A stretch of 64,000 nucleotides of DNA. Source: Antarcticimicrobium luteum. GTDB taxonomy: Bacteria; Pseudomonadota; Alphaproteobacteria; Rhodobacterales; Rhodobacteraceae. Both the position numbers and the translations under genes were made by a program. Under the pieces are notes generated by a model. The model ran no database searches. It had not been told where the DNA came from and saw nothing but the letters and a program-made list of their open reading frames with translations. Every line of letters starts with the position of its first letter. Position 1 is the stretch's first letter. Positions 10,189 to 19,523 of the stretch are shown here, piece by piece. The DNA is taken from contig NZ_SMUV01000072.1 in the NCBI RefSeq assembly GCF_004358185.1, positions 217,534 to 281,533 of the forward strand, written 5' to 3'.

Positions 10189-12738
10189 TTAACCTGGTTT
10201 TTGCCCGGTCTCCTCGGCAATGGCGAGCTGGGCCGCGGCAAGGCGCGCCACCGGCACCCGGAAGGGCGAACAGGAGACGTAATCGAACCCCGCCTCGCGG
10301 CAGAAGGCGATTGATTCGGGGTTGCCGCCGTGTTCGCCGCAGATCGACACCGTCAAGTCCGGATTTGCGGCGCGGCCACGCTCGGCCCCGAGTTTCAGAA
10401 GCTCCCCCACCCCATCGATGTCGAGCACGTGGAAGGGGTCTTCGGGGAAGACGCCCTTGCGCACGTAATCGGACATGAAACGCCCGGCGTCGTCGCGCGA
10501 CAGGCCATAGGTCATCTGCGTCAGGTCGTTGGTGCCGAAGCTGAGAAAGGAGACATGCGGTGCGATCTCGGCCGCGCGCAGGGCGGCGCGCGGGGTTTCC
10601 ACCATCACGCCGAGCCGATAGGTGAAGTTCCGGCCGCGTTCCGAGCGCACGGCGGCGGCGACGGCATCGACCCGCGCCTTGATCAGCTCGACCTCGCGCT
10701 TGGCCGAGACCAGCGGGATCATGATCTCGGGCACCACCGGATCGCCCGAGCGGCTGGCCTCGATCGTGGCCTCGAAGATGGCGCGGGCCTGCATCTCGTA
10801 GATCTCGGGCACGGTGACGCCGAGCCGCACCCCGCGCAGGCCGAGCATGGGATTGTATTCGGCCATCGCCTCGATCCGGCGGGTGACGTCGGAGACCGGC
10901 AGATCGAGCGCCTCGGCCAATTCGCGCTGGCCCGACCGGCTGGCCGGCAGAAACTCGTGCAGGGGCGGGTCGAACAGGCGGATGCAGACCGGGCTGCCCT
11001 CCATGATGCGGAACAGCTGGATGAAATCCTCGCGCTGCATCGGCAGCAGCCGGGCCAGCACCGCGGCGCGGCCCGAGCTGGTGTCGGCAAAGATCATCTC
11101 GCGCATCACCGTCAGGCGGCCGGGCTCGAAGAACATATGCTCGGTCCGGCACAGCCCGATGCCCTGGGCGTCGAAGTTGCGGGCGGTCTGGGCGTCGGCG
11201 GGGGTGTCGGCATTGGCGCGGATGCCGATGTCGCGGGCGGCGTCGGCCCAGCCCATCAGCGTCTGGAAGGCGTCGTCGAGCGCCGCCTCGAGCATCGCCG
11301 GCTCACCAGCCAGCACCTGGCCCGAGCTGCCGTCGATGGTGACGATGTCGCCCTCGCGCAGGATCCGGCCGTCGGGCGCGCGCAGCGTCTTGTCGCGGGT
11401 ATTGAAGGTCAGCTCGGAGGCGCCGACGATGCAGGGCAGACCGAGGCCCCGCCCGATCACCGCCGCGTGGCTGGTCATGCCGCCCTTTTCGGTCAGAACG
11501 CCAACTGCGGCATGCATGCCGCGCACATCCTCGGGCGCGGTTTCGCGGCGCACCAGGATGCAGTTTTCGCGCCGGGCGGCGCTGGCCTGGGCGGCGGTGG
11601 CCGAGAACACGATGCGGCCGGTGGCGGCGCCCGGGCTGGCGCCGATGCCGGCGGCCAGCACGTCGCGGTCGGCATCGGGGGCGACCTGCCGGTGCAGCAG
11701 CTCGTTCAGGGAATGGGGATCGACCCGCATCACCGCCTCTTGCGGCGTGATGACGCCATCCTCGGCCAGACGCACGGCGATACGCACCGCGGCGCGCGGG
11801 CTGCGTGGGATGCGCACCCCGTCGAGAATATGGACCTGCCCGTCCTGGATGACGAATTCGACCTGCATTTCCTCGCGCAGGCGGCGGCGCATCAACGCGG
11901 CGTCGGCTTTCAGCGCCTCGAAGGCCTCCGGTGCCAGTTCCTCCAGCGAGGGGCCGCGCGGATCCTTTTCCAGATAGAGCGCGGCGGCCCCGGCGCCCAG
12001 CGCCTCGCGGCCCTGGCTCTGGCTGAGATAGCGGCCGGTCAGCTGCGGCAGGCCGGTGACCGGGTCGGCCAGTTGCAGCACGCCCGAGCCGCATTCGCCC
12101 TGGCCCAGACCGGGGATCATTTCCTGTACCACGAGGCCGAGACCGGCATCGGCCGGCGCGCCCTTGGCCTGACGCAGCAGGCGGGCCGATGTCCCCTCCC
12201 AGGCGCGGGCCATGGAGCGCAGCACGCCGCTGAGCTGGTCGGTGCGCGACTGCGGAAAGGGCTCGTCAGCCTCATCCTCATAGGCGCGCAACATGCGTTG
12301 CAGGCCCTTGTGCCCCTCGGCCGGTTCGCTGTCGAACAGGTCGGGGTCGAGCCGGGCCACATGGGTGGCATAGCCCTGAACGAAGCGGGAATAGAGCGCC
12401 GCGGCGGCCCTGGGTCCGAGACGCTCGGACAGGCGGGCATATTGGGCGTCGTTCATGCCGATATTGAGCACCGCGCCGGGGCCGCCCCAGTCGGGATCCT
12501 CGGATGAGGGGCGCACGCAGAGCAGCGCGTCGGGCGGAAACTGGTCGTCGACCGCGGCGATGTCGGGCATCTGGCCCACCGCGATGCGTTTCACCGCCTC
12601 GAAGGACAGCGAGACGGTGCGCGGCACCGGCAGATCGAGCCGTACCAGGCGTTGCAGGCATTTGGCCCGACCGCCGTGGGTGGCGGCGTCGATCGGGGCG
12701 TCGGGGGTCACCAGGGTCGTGTGGGGGTTTTTCTGCAC
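10189..12738 (-). CDS. ppdK: Pyruvate, phosphate dikinase (short N-terminus)
   Basis: An 849-residue enzyme that interconverts pyruvate, ATP and phosphate with PEP, AMP and diphosphate. The nucleotide-binding domain begins with 'GGRAKCLQRLVRLDLPVP', the swivelling phosphohistidine domain has His424 in 'GGMTSHAAVIGRG', and the C-terminal PEP/pyruvate barrel ends in 'ICGEHGGNP' with the catalytic Cys800, then 'YVSCSPFRVPVARLAAAQ'. Typical family members begin with about 20 extra residues including a 'YFFG' strand, absent here. The start is GTG 12738 with only a weak ribosome binding site, so the exact N-terminus is uncertain. It supports gluconeogenesis from C3 compounds or PEP/pyruvate balancing. 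Confidence 0.92.
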   Translation of the reverse strand: MQKNPHTTLVTPDAPIDAATHGGRAKCLQRLVRLDLPVPRTVSLSFEAVKRIAVGQMPDIAAVDDQFPPDALLCVRPSSEDPDWGGPGAVLNIGMNDAQYARLSERLGPRAAAALYSRFVQGYATHVARLDPDLFDSEPAEGHKGLQRMLRAYEDEADEPFPQSRTDQLSGVLRSMARAWEGTSARLLRQAKGAPADAGLGLVVQEMIPGLGQGECGSGVLQLADPVTGLPQLTGRYLSQSQGREALGAGAAALYLEKDPRGPSLEELAPEAFEALKADAALMRRRLREEMQVEFVIQDGQVHILDGVRIPRSPRAAVRIAVRLAEDGVITPQEAVMRVDPHSLNELLHRQVAPDADRDVLAAGIGASPGAATGRIVFSATAAQASAARRENCILVRRETAPEDVRGMHAAVGVLTEKGGMTSHAAVIGRGLGLPCIVGASELTFNTRDKTLRAPDGRILREGDIVTIDGSSGQVLAGEPAMLEAALDDAFQTLMGWADAARDIGIRANADTPADAQTARNFDAQGIGLCRTEHMFFEPGRLTVMREMIFADTSSGRAAVLARLLPMQREDFIQLFRIMEGSPVCIRLFDPPLHEFLPASRSGQRELAEALDLPVSDVTRRIEAMAEYNPMLGLRGVRLGVTVPEIYEMQARAIFEATIEASRSGDPVVPEIMIPLVSAKREVELIKARVDAVAAAVRSERGRNFTYRLGVMVETPRAALRAAEIAPHVSFLSFGTNDLTQMTYGLSRDDAGRFMSDYVRKGVFPEDPFHVLDIDGVGELLKLGAERGRAANPDLTVSICGEHGGNPESIAFCREAGFDYVSCSPFRVPVARLAAAQLAIAEETGQKPG

Positions 12739-12921
12739 TGCGGCACCTATCGCTATGCCCGCAGCATAGGCACGCGTGCGGCGCGCGCAAGGGGGCGCGG
12801 GCGGCGGATGAGCCGCCTCGCCTGCTTTCGCAACGCACCGCGTATGCGGCTCGGACCGACATCGCAGAGAGCCGGAGCCCCCCCGTCACGCCCGGCCCGC
12901 CCCCAGGCGGGCGCGGCCGCC

Positions 12922-12956
12922 GGCGGGGATATTCGGAGCGAACGGAAAAGGCGGGG
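12922..12956 (+). repeat. Dispersed GGCGGGGATATTCGG motif
   Basis: GGCGGGGATATTCGG starts at 12922, followed by an A/G-rich run, in the 243-bp gap between ppdK and glyS. Related GGCGGGAGTATTTG motifs occur at 26365, 44063 and 51493 (opposite strand), always intergenic, and a shorter version lies at 16980. It is a dispersed short intergenic element of unknown role. Confidence 0.45.
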
Positions 12957-12981
12957 CGGCCCGGGCGGCGCGCCCCCTGCC

Positions 12982-15228
12982 CTAGCCTGCGATCCGCGTG
13001 AGATCCGCCACCTGGCCGCAGGTGGTGCAGATCTGGTGCAGCAGGTTCAGCCGGTTGCGGCGCAGGGTTTCATTGTCTGTATTGACCTGCACCTCTTCGA
13101 AGAAGGCGTCGATCGGGCCGCGCAGCGCCGCCATGGCCGCCATCGCACCGGGGAAATCCTCGGCGGTGAGCGCGGGGGCGATCCGGGTCTGGGCGGCGTC
13201 CAGCGCCGCGAAGAGGGCGCGTTCGCTGTCGGTCTCGGCGAATTTCGGATCGGCGCCGAAGGAATATTCCACCCCGTCGTTTTCCTCGGCCTGGGTGAGG
13301 ATGTTGTTGGCGCGTTTGAAGCCCTGGATCAGGTTCTCGCCGTCCTCGGTCTCCAGCACGGCGCTGAGCGCCACGGCGCGCTTGACCAGCAGGTTCAGGT
13401 CGTCGTGCCCCGGCATGGCGATGCAGGCGTCGATCACGTCGTGGCGGATGCCCTGATCGCGCAGATAGACCTTGAGCCGGTCGTGCAGGAAGACCATCAG
13501 GTCGGTGGACAGATCCGGCACCAGACCGCCGATGGTGCGCAGCAGCGAGTGTTCGGAGGTGTCCACGTCCGGGTCGCCGGTGAGCCGGGCCAGCACGGCG
13601 CGGAAGGCGGCGCCGAAGACGCCATGTTCGGCGATCTCTTCGTTGATGTCGCGCAGCGCGGCGAGCTGGCTTTCATCGGCCTCGCGGTGGAGGTGGATCT
13701 TGTGGCGCAGGATCTGGGCGTCGATGTAGCGATCGAGCGGCAGCCGCAGGTCGTTGGCCAGCACCAGCCGGATCACACCCAGCGCGGCGCGGCGCAGCGC
13801 AAAGGGATCCTTGGAACCGGTTGGTTTTTCGTCGATGGCCCAGAAGCCGGTCAGCGTGTCGAGCTTGTCGGCCAGCGCCACGGTCACCGACAGCGGCGCG
13901 GTGGGCACGTCGTCCGACGGGCCGAGCGGCGAGTAATGTTCCTCGGCCACGGCGGCGATTTCGGGGCTGCGGCCGGCGGCGGCGATGTAGTAGCGGCCCA
14001 TGACGCCCTGAAGTTCGGGGAATTCATAGACCATTTCCGACGACAGGTCGGCCTTGGCCAGCTCTGCGGCCTGTTTGGCGGCGGCGGTCGCCGCGCCCAC
14101 GGCGGGGGCCAGGTCGCAGGCCAGCGCGGCGATGCGGCGGATCCGCTCGCCCTGGCTGCCGAGCCGGTTGTGGAAGGTCACGTTTTCCAGCGCGGCGGTC
14201 CAGGCGGTGACGTCCGTCTTCGCCACCCGCAGGTCGTTGTCCCAGAAGAACTTGGCGTCCGACAGCCGCGCCGCCAGCACCTTTTGATTGCCGGCGAGGA
14301 TGGTCGCGCCATGATCGGCGGTCTCGCGGTTGGCGACGGTGACGAATTTCACGATGCGGCCGGTTTTCGGGTCGCGCACCGAGAAGAATTTCTGGTGTTC
14401 CTTCATCGAGGTCTGCAGCACCTCGGCCGGCAGGTCGAGGAAGGCCGCGCCGATCTCGCCCATCAGCACCACCGGCCATTCGACCAGGCCCGCGACCTCG
14501 GCCAGCAGGCCATTGTCCTCGACCACCTCAAGCCCGGCGGCGAAGGCGCGGTTGCTGGCGTCGGCCCGGATATGCTCGGCGCGTTCCTCGGGCGAGAGGA
14601 TCACATGGGCGCGTTTGAGCTTTGCCTCATAGTCGTCGAAGGAGGTGACGGCAAACCGGCCCGGCGCCATGAAGCGGTGGCCTTCGGTGCTGTTGCCCGC
14701 CTTGATGCCGTCGACCTCCATCGGCACCGCCTGGGCGCCGGCCTCGTCGGTGAGGATGCAAAGGATCGAGTGTAGCGGCCGCACCCAGCGCAGGCTGCCC
14801 GTCCCCCAGCGCATCGACTTGGGCCAGGGGAAGTTGCGGATCGTCGCCTCCAGCACCTCGGCGACGATCCCGGCCGCCGGGCGACCGGGTTTCTCGATGG
14901 TGGCGAAATAGACCGCGCCCTTGGGGGTGTCGCGTTCCTCGAGCTGGTCGCGGGTGATCCCGGCGCCGCGCAGGAAACCCTCGATCGCCTTGTCGGGGGC
15001 GCCGACCTTGGGGCCCTTGCGCTCCTCGCGCAGGGTGGGCGATTCGGCCAGCAGCCCCTCGACGGCCAGCGCCAGCCGACGCGGGGTCGAGAAGGCGGTG
15101 GCGCCGCGGTAGGTGAGGCCGGCCTCGACCAGCCCGTCGGTCATCCGCTTTTTCAGATCCTCGGCGGCGCGGGCCTGCATGCGGGCCGGGATTTCCTCGG
15201 AAAACAGTTCGATCAGAAGGTCGGGCAT
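12982..15228 (-). CDS. glyS: Glycyl-tRNA synthetase beta subunit
   Basis: A 748-residue beta subunit of the heterotetrameric (alpha2beta2) bacterial glycyl-tRNA synthetase, which charges tRNA-Gly together with GlyQ. The N-terminus 'MPDLLIELFSEEIPARMQ' and the internal 'WPKSMRWG', 'EHQKFFSV' and 'YEFPELQGVMGRYYA'-like segments are characteristic, and the C-terminal third is the tRNA-binding HD/anticodon region. ATG 15228 is preceded by GAGGA at suitable distance; a longer in-frame opening adds Pro-rich residues without family similarity. It is the last gene of glyQ - small membrane protein - glyS. Confidence 0.97.
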   Translation of the reverse strand: MPDLLIELFSEEIPARMQARAAEDLKKRMTDGLVEAGLTYRGATAFSTPRRLALAVEGLLAESPTLREERKGPKVGAPDKAIEGFLRGAGITRDQLEERDTPKGAVYFATIEKPGRPAAGIVAEVLEATIRNFPWPKSMRWGTGSLRWVRPLHSILCILTDEAGAQAVPMEVDGIKAGNSTEGHRFMAPGRFAVTSFDDYEAKLKRAHVILSPEERAEHIRADASNRAFAAGLEVVEDNGLLAEVAGLVEWPVVLMGEIGAAFLDLPAEVLQTSMKEHQKFFSVRDPKTGRIVKFVTVANRETADHGATILAGNQKVLAARLSDAKFFWDNDLRVAKTDVTAWTAALENVTFHNRLGSQGERIRRIAALACDLAPAVGAATAAAKQAAELAKADLSSEMVYEFPELQGVMGRYYIAAAGRSPEIAAVAEEHYSPLGPSDDVPTAPLSVTVALADKLDTLTGFWAIDEKPTGSKDPFALRRAALGVIRLVLANDLRLPLDRYIDAQILRHKIHLHREADESQLAALRDINEEIAEHGVFGAAFRAVLARLTGDPDVDTSEHSLLRTIGGLVPDLSTDLMVFLHDRLKVYLRDQGIRHDVIDACIAMPGHDDLNLLVKRAVALSAVLETEDGENLIQGFKRANNILTQAEENDGVEYSFGADPKFAETDSERALFAALDAAQTRIAPALTAEDFPGAMAAMAALRGPIDAFFEEVQVNTDNETLRRNRLNLLHQICTTCGQVADLTRIAG

Positions 15229-15313
15229 CTTGTGTCCTCGGAGCGGTTCGGGCGGCGGATGAGGCGCGGCCCGCGGGGTGTCGGCGAAAGGAGAAGGTCG
15301 GAGGCGGGCGCGG

Positions 15314-15847
15314 TCATGACCCGCCCCCCTCGGCGCGTGGCGGGCATTCCTCGCCCACCGGGGTGCCGTCATAGGCCTTGCGGCCGCAATCGTTCAGCTC
15401 TTCCCACGCCCAGCCCTGACCGCCCGGCGCGATGGCGACGACCCGGTCGACACCATAGGCGATGTTCTTGTGGGCGAGAAAGACGCGGATCTCTCCGGCC
15501 TCGATCCCCTGGCCGATGGCCTCGGCGTCGAAACAGTCGAACCAGCCGGGCGCGATGCGCGGCTCGCCGCCGGCAAGTTCGCTGTAAGTCCGCGCCAGGT
15601 CATCGGCGCTGAGCGAGGTTGTGAAGCAGGCGCGGTAGCGGATCGGCGAGCTGTCGGCGTCGATAGCCTGGAAATCGGAATAGGCGATGGGTTCAGGCTC
15701 GCCGCTGTCGACGGCGACCAGTTGCACATCCTGTCCCGGCGTCGGGGTGACCTGATAGTAGTAGCCGTAGACCTGCGCGTAATACACCACGGCGCCGAAA
15801 ACCAGCGCGCTGGCGACGATCAGGGAGGCGAGGATTTTGCCGTTCAT
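15314..15847 (-). CDS. Membrane-anchored conserved protein between glyQ and glyS (DUF6446-like)
   Basis: A 177-residue protein with an N-terminal hydrophobic segment (about residues 5-27) followed by a polar domain, so probably anchored in the inner membrane and facing the periplasm. It has three Cys in the soluble part ('RYRACFTT', 'FDCFDAE', 'NDCGRKA') plus a late 'EECPP', which could form disulfides. From memory this family is annotated DUF6446 in Rhodobacteraceae and is found at this position between the two glyRS genes. Its function is unknown. It starts 25 bp after the glyQ stop and is presumably cotranscribed. Confidence 0.8.
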   Translation of the reverse strand: MNGKILASLIVASALVFGAVVYYAQVYGYYYQVTPTPGQDVQLVAVDSGEPEPIAYSDFQAIDADSSPIRYRACFTTSLSADDLARTYSELAGGEPRIAPGWFDCFDAEAIGQGIEAGEIRVFLAHKNIAYGVDRVVAIAPGGQGWAWEELNDCGRKAYDGTPVGEECPPRAEGGGS

Positions 15848-15872
15848 GGATGGATCTCCGCGCGGGCGTTGG

Positions 15873-16850
15873 TCACGCCGCCGCGCCCCCGGCTTCGGTC
15901 TGCACGAAGGCGTCGGCGCATTTCTTGGCCAGTGCCCGCACCCGGCCGATATAGGCCTGCCGCTCGGTGACCGAGATCACGCCGCGCGCGTCGAGCAGGT
16001 TGAACAGATGGCTGGCCTTGATGCACTGGTCATAGGCGGGATGCGCCATGATGATCTTCTTGCCGGTCTTGGGATCGTCCTGCGGGTGGGCCAGGATCGC
16101 CTCGCATTCGGCCTCGGCATCCTCGAAATGGCGCAGCAGCATCGCGGTCTCGGCGACGTCGAAGTTGAAGCGGGAGTATTCCTGCTCGGTCTGGCGGAAG
16201 ACGTCGCCATAGCTCAGCGGGATCGGCGTCTGCGGATCGTTATAGGGCATGTCCATCACGTGATCGATGCCGAGCACATACATCGCCAGCCGTTCCAGCC
16301 CATAGGTCAGCTCGCCCGACACCGGCTTGCAGTCATGGCCGCCGACCTGCTGAAAATAGGTGAACTGCGACACTTCCATGCCGTCGCACCAGACCTCCCA
16401 TCCCAGGCCCCAGGCGCCCAGAGTGGGGCTTTCCCAGTCGTCCTCGACAAAGCGGATGTCGTGCAGGTCCATGTCGATGCCGATCGCCTCGAGCGAGCCC
16501 AGATAGAGCGCCTGAAGATCGGGCGGGCTGGGTTTGATCAGCACCTGGAACTGATAATAATGCTGGAGGCGATTGGGGTTCTCGCCATAGCGCCCGTCGG
16601 TGGGGCGGCGCGACGGCTGCACATAGGCCGCCGCCCAGGATTTGCCGCCCAGCGCGCGCAGGGTGGTGGCGGGATGAAAGGTGCCGGCGCCCACCTCCAT
16701 GTCGTAGGGTTGCAGAACGGCGCAGCCCTGGGCCGCCCAATAGCCTTGCAGGCGCAGGATAATCTCCTGGAACGAGCGCGGCGGCGTCGGTTTTCCGGTC
16801 GGCGTTCCGGCGGTCGTTTCGGCCGGCGTTTTGGTCGTGGCTTCGGTCAT
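15873..16850 (-). CDS. glyQ: Glycyl-tRNA synthetase alpha subunit
   Basis: A 325-residue catalytic subunit of the alpha2beta2 glycyl-tRNA synthetase; it activates glycine with ATP. The class II core is unmistakable: '[17 protein letters not shown]', '[20 protein letters not shown]', '[21 protein letters not shown]' (motif 2 region) and '[11 protein letters not shown]' (motif 3 region). About 25 Thr/Pro-rich residues precede the conserved start, as an N-terminal extension. ATG at 16850 is first of the operon glyQ - small membrane protein - glyS and is divergent from the protease-like gene at 17018. Confidence 0.97.
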   Translation of the reverse strand: MTEATTKTPAETTAGTPTGKPTPPRSFQEIILRLQGYWAAQGCAVLQPYDMEVGAGTFHPATTLRALGGKSWAAAYVQPSRRPTDGRYGENPNRLQHYYQFQVLIKPSPPDLQALYLGSLEAIGIDMDLHDIRFVEDDWESPTLGAWGLGWEVWCDGMEVSQFTYFQQVGGHDCKPVSGELTYGLERLAMYVLGIDHVMDMPYNDPQTPIPLSYGDVFRQTEQEYSRFNFDVAETAMLLRHFEDAEAECEAILAHPQDDPKTGKKIIMAHPAYDQCIKASHLFNLLDARGVISVTERQAYIGRVRALAKKCADAFVQTEAGGAAA

Positions 16851-17017
16851 CTGGCCGCTCTTTCCTGAACCTTTGGAGGCGCGCCTTTCCTATGCCCCCT
16901 ACGGGCAAGGGTCAACGCGCAACAGGGGGAATTCGGCGCGTTTTAAGCCATGGCCAACAGGCCGGTTTCCTGATTATCTGCGGGGATATTTGTGTTTGCC
17001 ACAGCAAGAGAGCGATA

Positions 17018-18760
17018 ATGCACAGACTGTTTGCCGCGTTCCTCATTTCAATCGTCGGCCTGTTGCGCCCCGCACTGGCGCAGGAGGCCGCCTGGGTCCA
17101 GATCGAGGCCCATCCCAGCCTGATCACCGCGCGCGAACGCGCCAGCGCCTTTGCCGGCAACCTGGCCGATGTGAACGGGTTCGCTCTGGGCGGCGGCTGG
17201 TACGGCATCGCGCTGGGCCCCTATACCCGCCCGGACGCCGAGCGAGTGCTCCGGATCTACCGGCTGCAGGGACAGATCCCGCAGGACGCCTATGTGGTGG
17301 GGTCGGAGAATTTCGGCCAGCAGTTCTGGCCGGTGGGCGACAACGTTCTGAACGATGGCGCGGCGCCGGCGCAACCGGCCCAGGCCCAGGCCGAGACGGT
17401 GCAGGCGACAGCGCCCGCCCCCGAGCCGATGCCGGCGGACGAGACCCCGGCGCAGGCGCGGCGCAGCGAGCAGGCGCTGGACGCCGGTGCCCGCCGGGCG
17501 CTGCAGGTGGCGCTGAAGGCCGCCGGTTTCTATGCCTCGACGATCGACGGCGCCTTTGGCCGCGGCACCCGGGCGGCGATGTCGGACTGGCAGGCCGCGC
17601 GCGGCTATGAGCCCACCGGCGTTCTGACCACCCGCCAGCGCCAGGCGCTGATGGACGAATACAACGCGCCGCTGATCAGTGTCGGCATGCGCGACCGGAC
17701 CGACAGCCGCGCCGGGATCGCCATGCAGATGCCGATGGGGGCGGTGGCCTTTTCGCGCTATGAATCGCCCTTTGCCCATTACGACGCCACCGGCGATCTG
17801 GATGTGCGGGTGCTGCTGATCAGCCAGCCGGGCGATCAGGCGACGCTCTATGGCCTTTACGACATCATGCAGACGCTGGAGATCGTACCGCTGGAGGGGC
17901 CGCGGTCGCGCGACGGCAACAGCTTTACCCTGGAGGGGCGCGGCAGGGGCATCGTATCGCATACCGAGGCGACGCTGAAAGGCGGCGAGATCAAGGGCTT
18001 TACCCTGATCTGGCCGGCTGGCGACGAGGACCGCCGCCGCCGCGTGCTGACCGAAATGCAGGCCAGTTTCCAGCGGCTCGAAGGGGTTCTGGACCCTGCC
18101 GCAGGGGCCGATGCGCCGCAGAATGTCGACCTGATCTCGGGTCTGACGGTGCGCAAGCCGAAGCGGTCGCGCTCGGGCTTTTACATCGATGCGGCCGGCA
18201 TGGTGCTGACCACGGCGGAGGCGGTCGAGGGCTGTACGCGGATCACGCTGGACCATGACTATCCGGCGCAGGTGGCGGCGCTGGACGCCGATCGCGGGCT
18301 GGCGGTGCTGCGCCCGGAGGTGCCGCTGGCGCCGATGACGGTGGCCCGCCTGCGCGCAGGCGAGCCGCGGCTGCAATCGGATGTCGCGGTCTCGGGCTAT
18401 TCCTATGGAGGTGTGCTGGGCGCGCCGACGCTGACCTTTGGCGCGGTGGCCGACCTCAAGGGGCTGGGCGGCGAGCCGGAGCTGACGCGACTGGCGCTGG
18501 CGCCGCTGCCGGGCGATGCCGGCGGGCCGGTGCTGGACACCGCAGGCGGGGTCATCGGCCTGCTGCTGCCGCGGGGCAAGGGCGGACAGCGGCTGCCCGA
18601 GGATGTGAGCTTTGCCGCCGATACCGGTTCGATCCGCGCCATGCTGGGCGCCGCCGGAGTGCAGATCGACGAGGAGATCGCAAGCGGCGCGCCGCTGCCG
18701 CCGGACGATCTGAGCAAGCTGGCGCTGGGCATGACCGTGCTGGTGGGCTGCTGGGACTGA
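17018..18760 (+). CDS. Secreted SPOR / peptidoglycan-binding protein with catalytically dead trypsin-like domain
   Basis: A 580-residue exported protein. 'MHRLFAAFLISIVGLLRPALAQ' is the signal peptide. Residues about 25-110 resemble a SPOR domain, which binds denuded glycan at septa; about 150-215 form a peptidoglycan-binding (PG_binding_1) domain ('GFYASTIDGAFGRGTRAAMSDWQ'-like); and about 380-560 are a trypsin-like fold. The catalytic residues of that fold are replaced: the His position of the TxxHV motif is Glu401, the Asp before 'LAVL' is Gly427, and GDSGGP reads GDAGGP with Ala501. It is probably a murein-associated scaffold or sensor. A strong terminator follows. Confidence 0.8.
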   Translation: MHRLFAAFLISIVGLLRPALAQEAAWVQIEAHPSLITARERASAFAGNLADVNGFALGGGWYGIALGPYTRPDAERVLRIYRLQGQIPQDAYVVGSENFGQQFWPVGDNVLNDGAAPAQPAQAQAETVQATAPAPEPMPADETPAQARRSEQALDAGARRALQVALKAAGFYASTIDGAFGRGTRAAMSDWQAARGYEPTGVLTTRQRQALMDEYNAPLISVGMRDRTDSRAGIAMQMPMGAVAFSRYESPFAHYDATGDLDVRVLLISQPGDQATLYGLYDIMQTLEIVPLEGPRSRDGNSFTLEGRGRGIVSHTEATLKGGEIKGFTLIWPAGDEDRRRRVLTEMQASFQRLEGVLDPAAGADAPQNVDLISGLTVRKPKRSRSGFYIDAAGMVLTTAEAVEGCTRITLDHDYPAQVAALDADRGLAVLRPEVPLAPMTVARLRAGEPRLQSDVAVSGYSYGGVLGAPTLTFGAVADLKGLGGEPELTRLALAPLPGDAGGPVLDTAGGVIGLLLPRGKGGQRLPEDVSFAADTGSIRAMLGAAGVQIDEEIASGAPLPPDDLSKLALGMTVLVGCWD

Positions 18761-18782
18761 TCCCGGCGGGGTAAGGAACAGG

Positions 18783-18819
18783 CGCCCGGGCCGTTGCGCG
18801 ACGGCCCGGGCGTTTTTTT
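18783..18819 (+). terminator. Strong intrinsic terminator after the protease-like gene
   Basis: CGCCCGGGCCGT (18783-18794) pairs perfectly with ACGGCCCGGGCG (18801-18812) around a 6-nt loop TGCGCG and is followed by seven T. This is a textbook factor-independent terminator, 22 bp after the stop codon at 18760. Confidence 0.95.
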
Positions 18820-18988
18820 GTCGGCGCGCGCCCTGCCCGGTCTTTATTCCGGCCCGGTCTGTTTCCGGCCGGTCTTTTTCCGGCGGCACGTATCCGGGGG
18901 GAGCCCGCCGCCCGGGCGGCGGCGTCAGTGCCCCCTTTCCCCCGCCCGGCAAGCTGTTAGATTGGCCGCGGTTATCGAAGGGAAATCA

Positions 18989-19450
18989 ATGCCCCGCTAC
19001 GAATACAAGGTGGTTCCCGCCCCAGCCAAGGGCCGCAAGGCCAAGGGCGTGAAGAGCCCCGAGGCGCGCTTTGCGCTATCGGTGGAGAGCGTCCTGAACG
19101 AGATGGGCGCGCAGGGCTGGGAATATCTGCGCGCCGAACTGCTGCCCAGCGACGAGCGCAGCGGGCTGACCGGCACCGCCGTGCACTGGCGCAACGTGCT
19201 GGTATTCCGCCGCCCGAGCGAGGGTGCGGTCGAGGCGTTCCAGCCGCGTCTGATGGCGGTGCCCGATCCCGCCGCGCCGGGTACGCCGCCCGCCCCCGGG
19301 GCGCCGGCGATCTGGCCGGTCGATTCGGCCGAGCCGCCGCTGCATGACGCGGCAGAGGCGCAGGAGGCCGAGGACGCCGGTGTCGAGGATACCGAAGATG
19401 ACGCCGAGGACGACGGGACCGGCGGGGACGGCGGCAAGAGCGGAGCCTGA
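18989..19450 (+). CDS. DUF4177 domain protein with acidic tail
   Basis: A 153-residue protein. The first 70 or so residues ('RYEYKVVPAP', 'VLNEMGAQGWEYLRAELLPSD', 'NVLVFRRP') match DUF4177, a small alpha/beta domain of unknown function. The rest is Pro/Ala-rich and ends in a strongly acidic Asp/Glu/Gly tail, likely disordered. ATG 18989 is preceded by GAAGGGA. It stands between the strong terminator and the convergent bolA gene. No catalytic residues or membrane segments are visible, and I do not assign a function. Confidence 0.75.
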   Translation: MPRYEYKVVPAPAKGRKAKGVKSPEARFALSVESVLNEMGAQGWEYLRAELLPSDERSGLTGTAVHWRNVLVFRRPSEGAVEAFQPRLMAVPDPAAPGTPPAPGAPAIWPVDSAEPPLHDAAEAQEAEDAGVEDTEDDAEDDGTGGDGGKSGA

Positions 19451-19523
19451 GGCGCCGGCGGCCCCGCCTGAGACCCCGGCCCTGACGGCACGCCCTGCCT
19501 GACCGGGCCCGCCGCGCCGGGTT

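Noticed and set aside
10330..12507. A 725-codon open frame antisense to ppdK, and similar ones antisense to glyS, cobT, the protease-like gene and ftsI
   Set aside because: They are mirror frames of high-G+C coding sequence: His/Arg/Gly/Gln-rich products without domains, while the opposite strand encodes complete conserved enzymes.
16851..17017. Glycine riboswitch or T-box upstream of glyQ
   Set aside because: The short divergent gap lacks the paired-aptamer or T-box features and a leader terminator for the minus strand.
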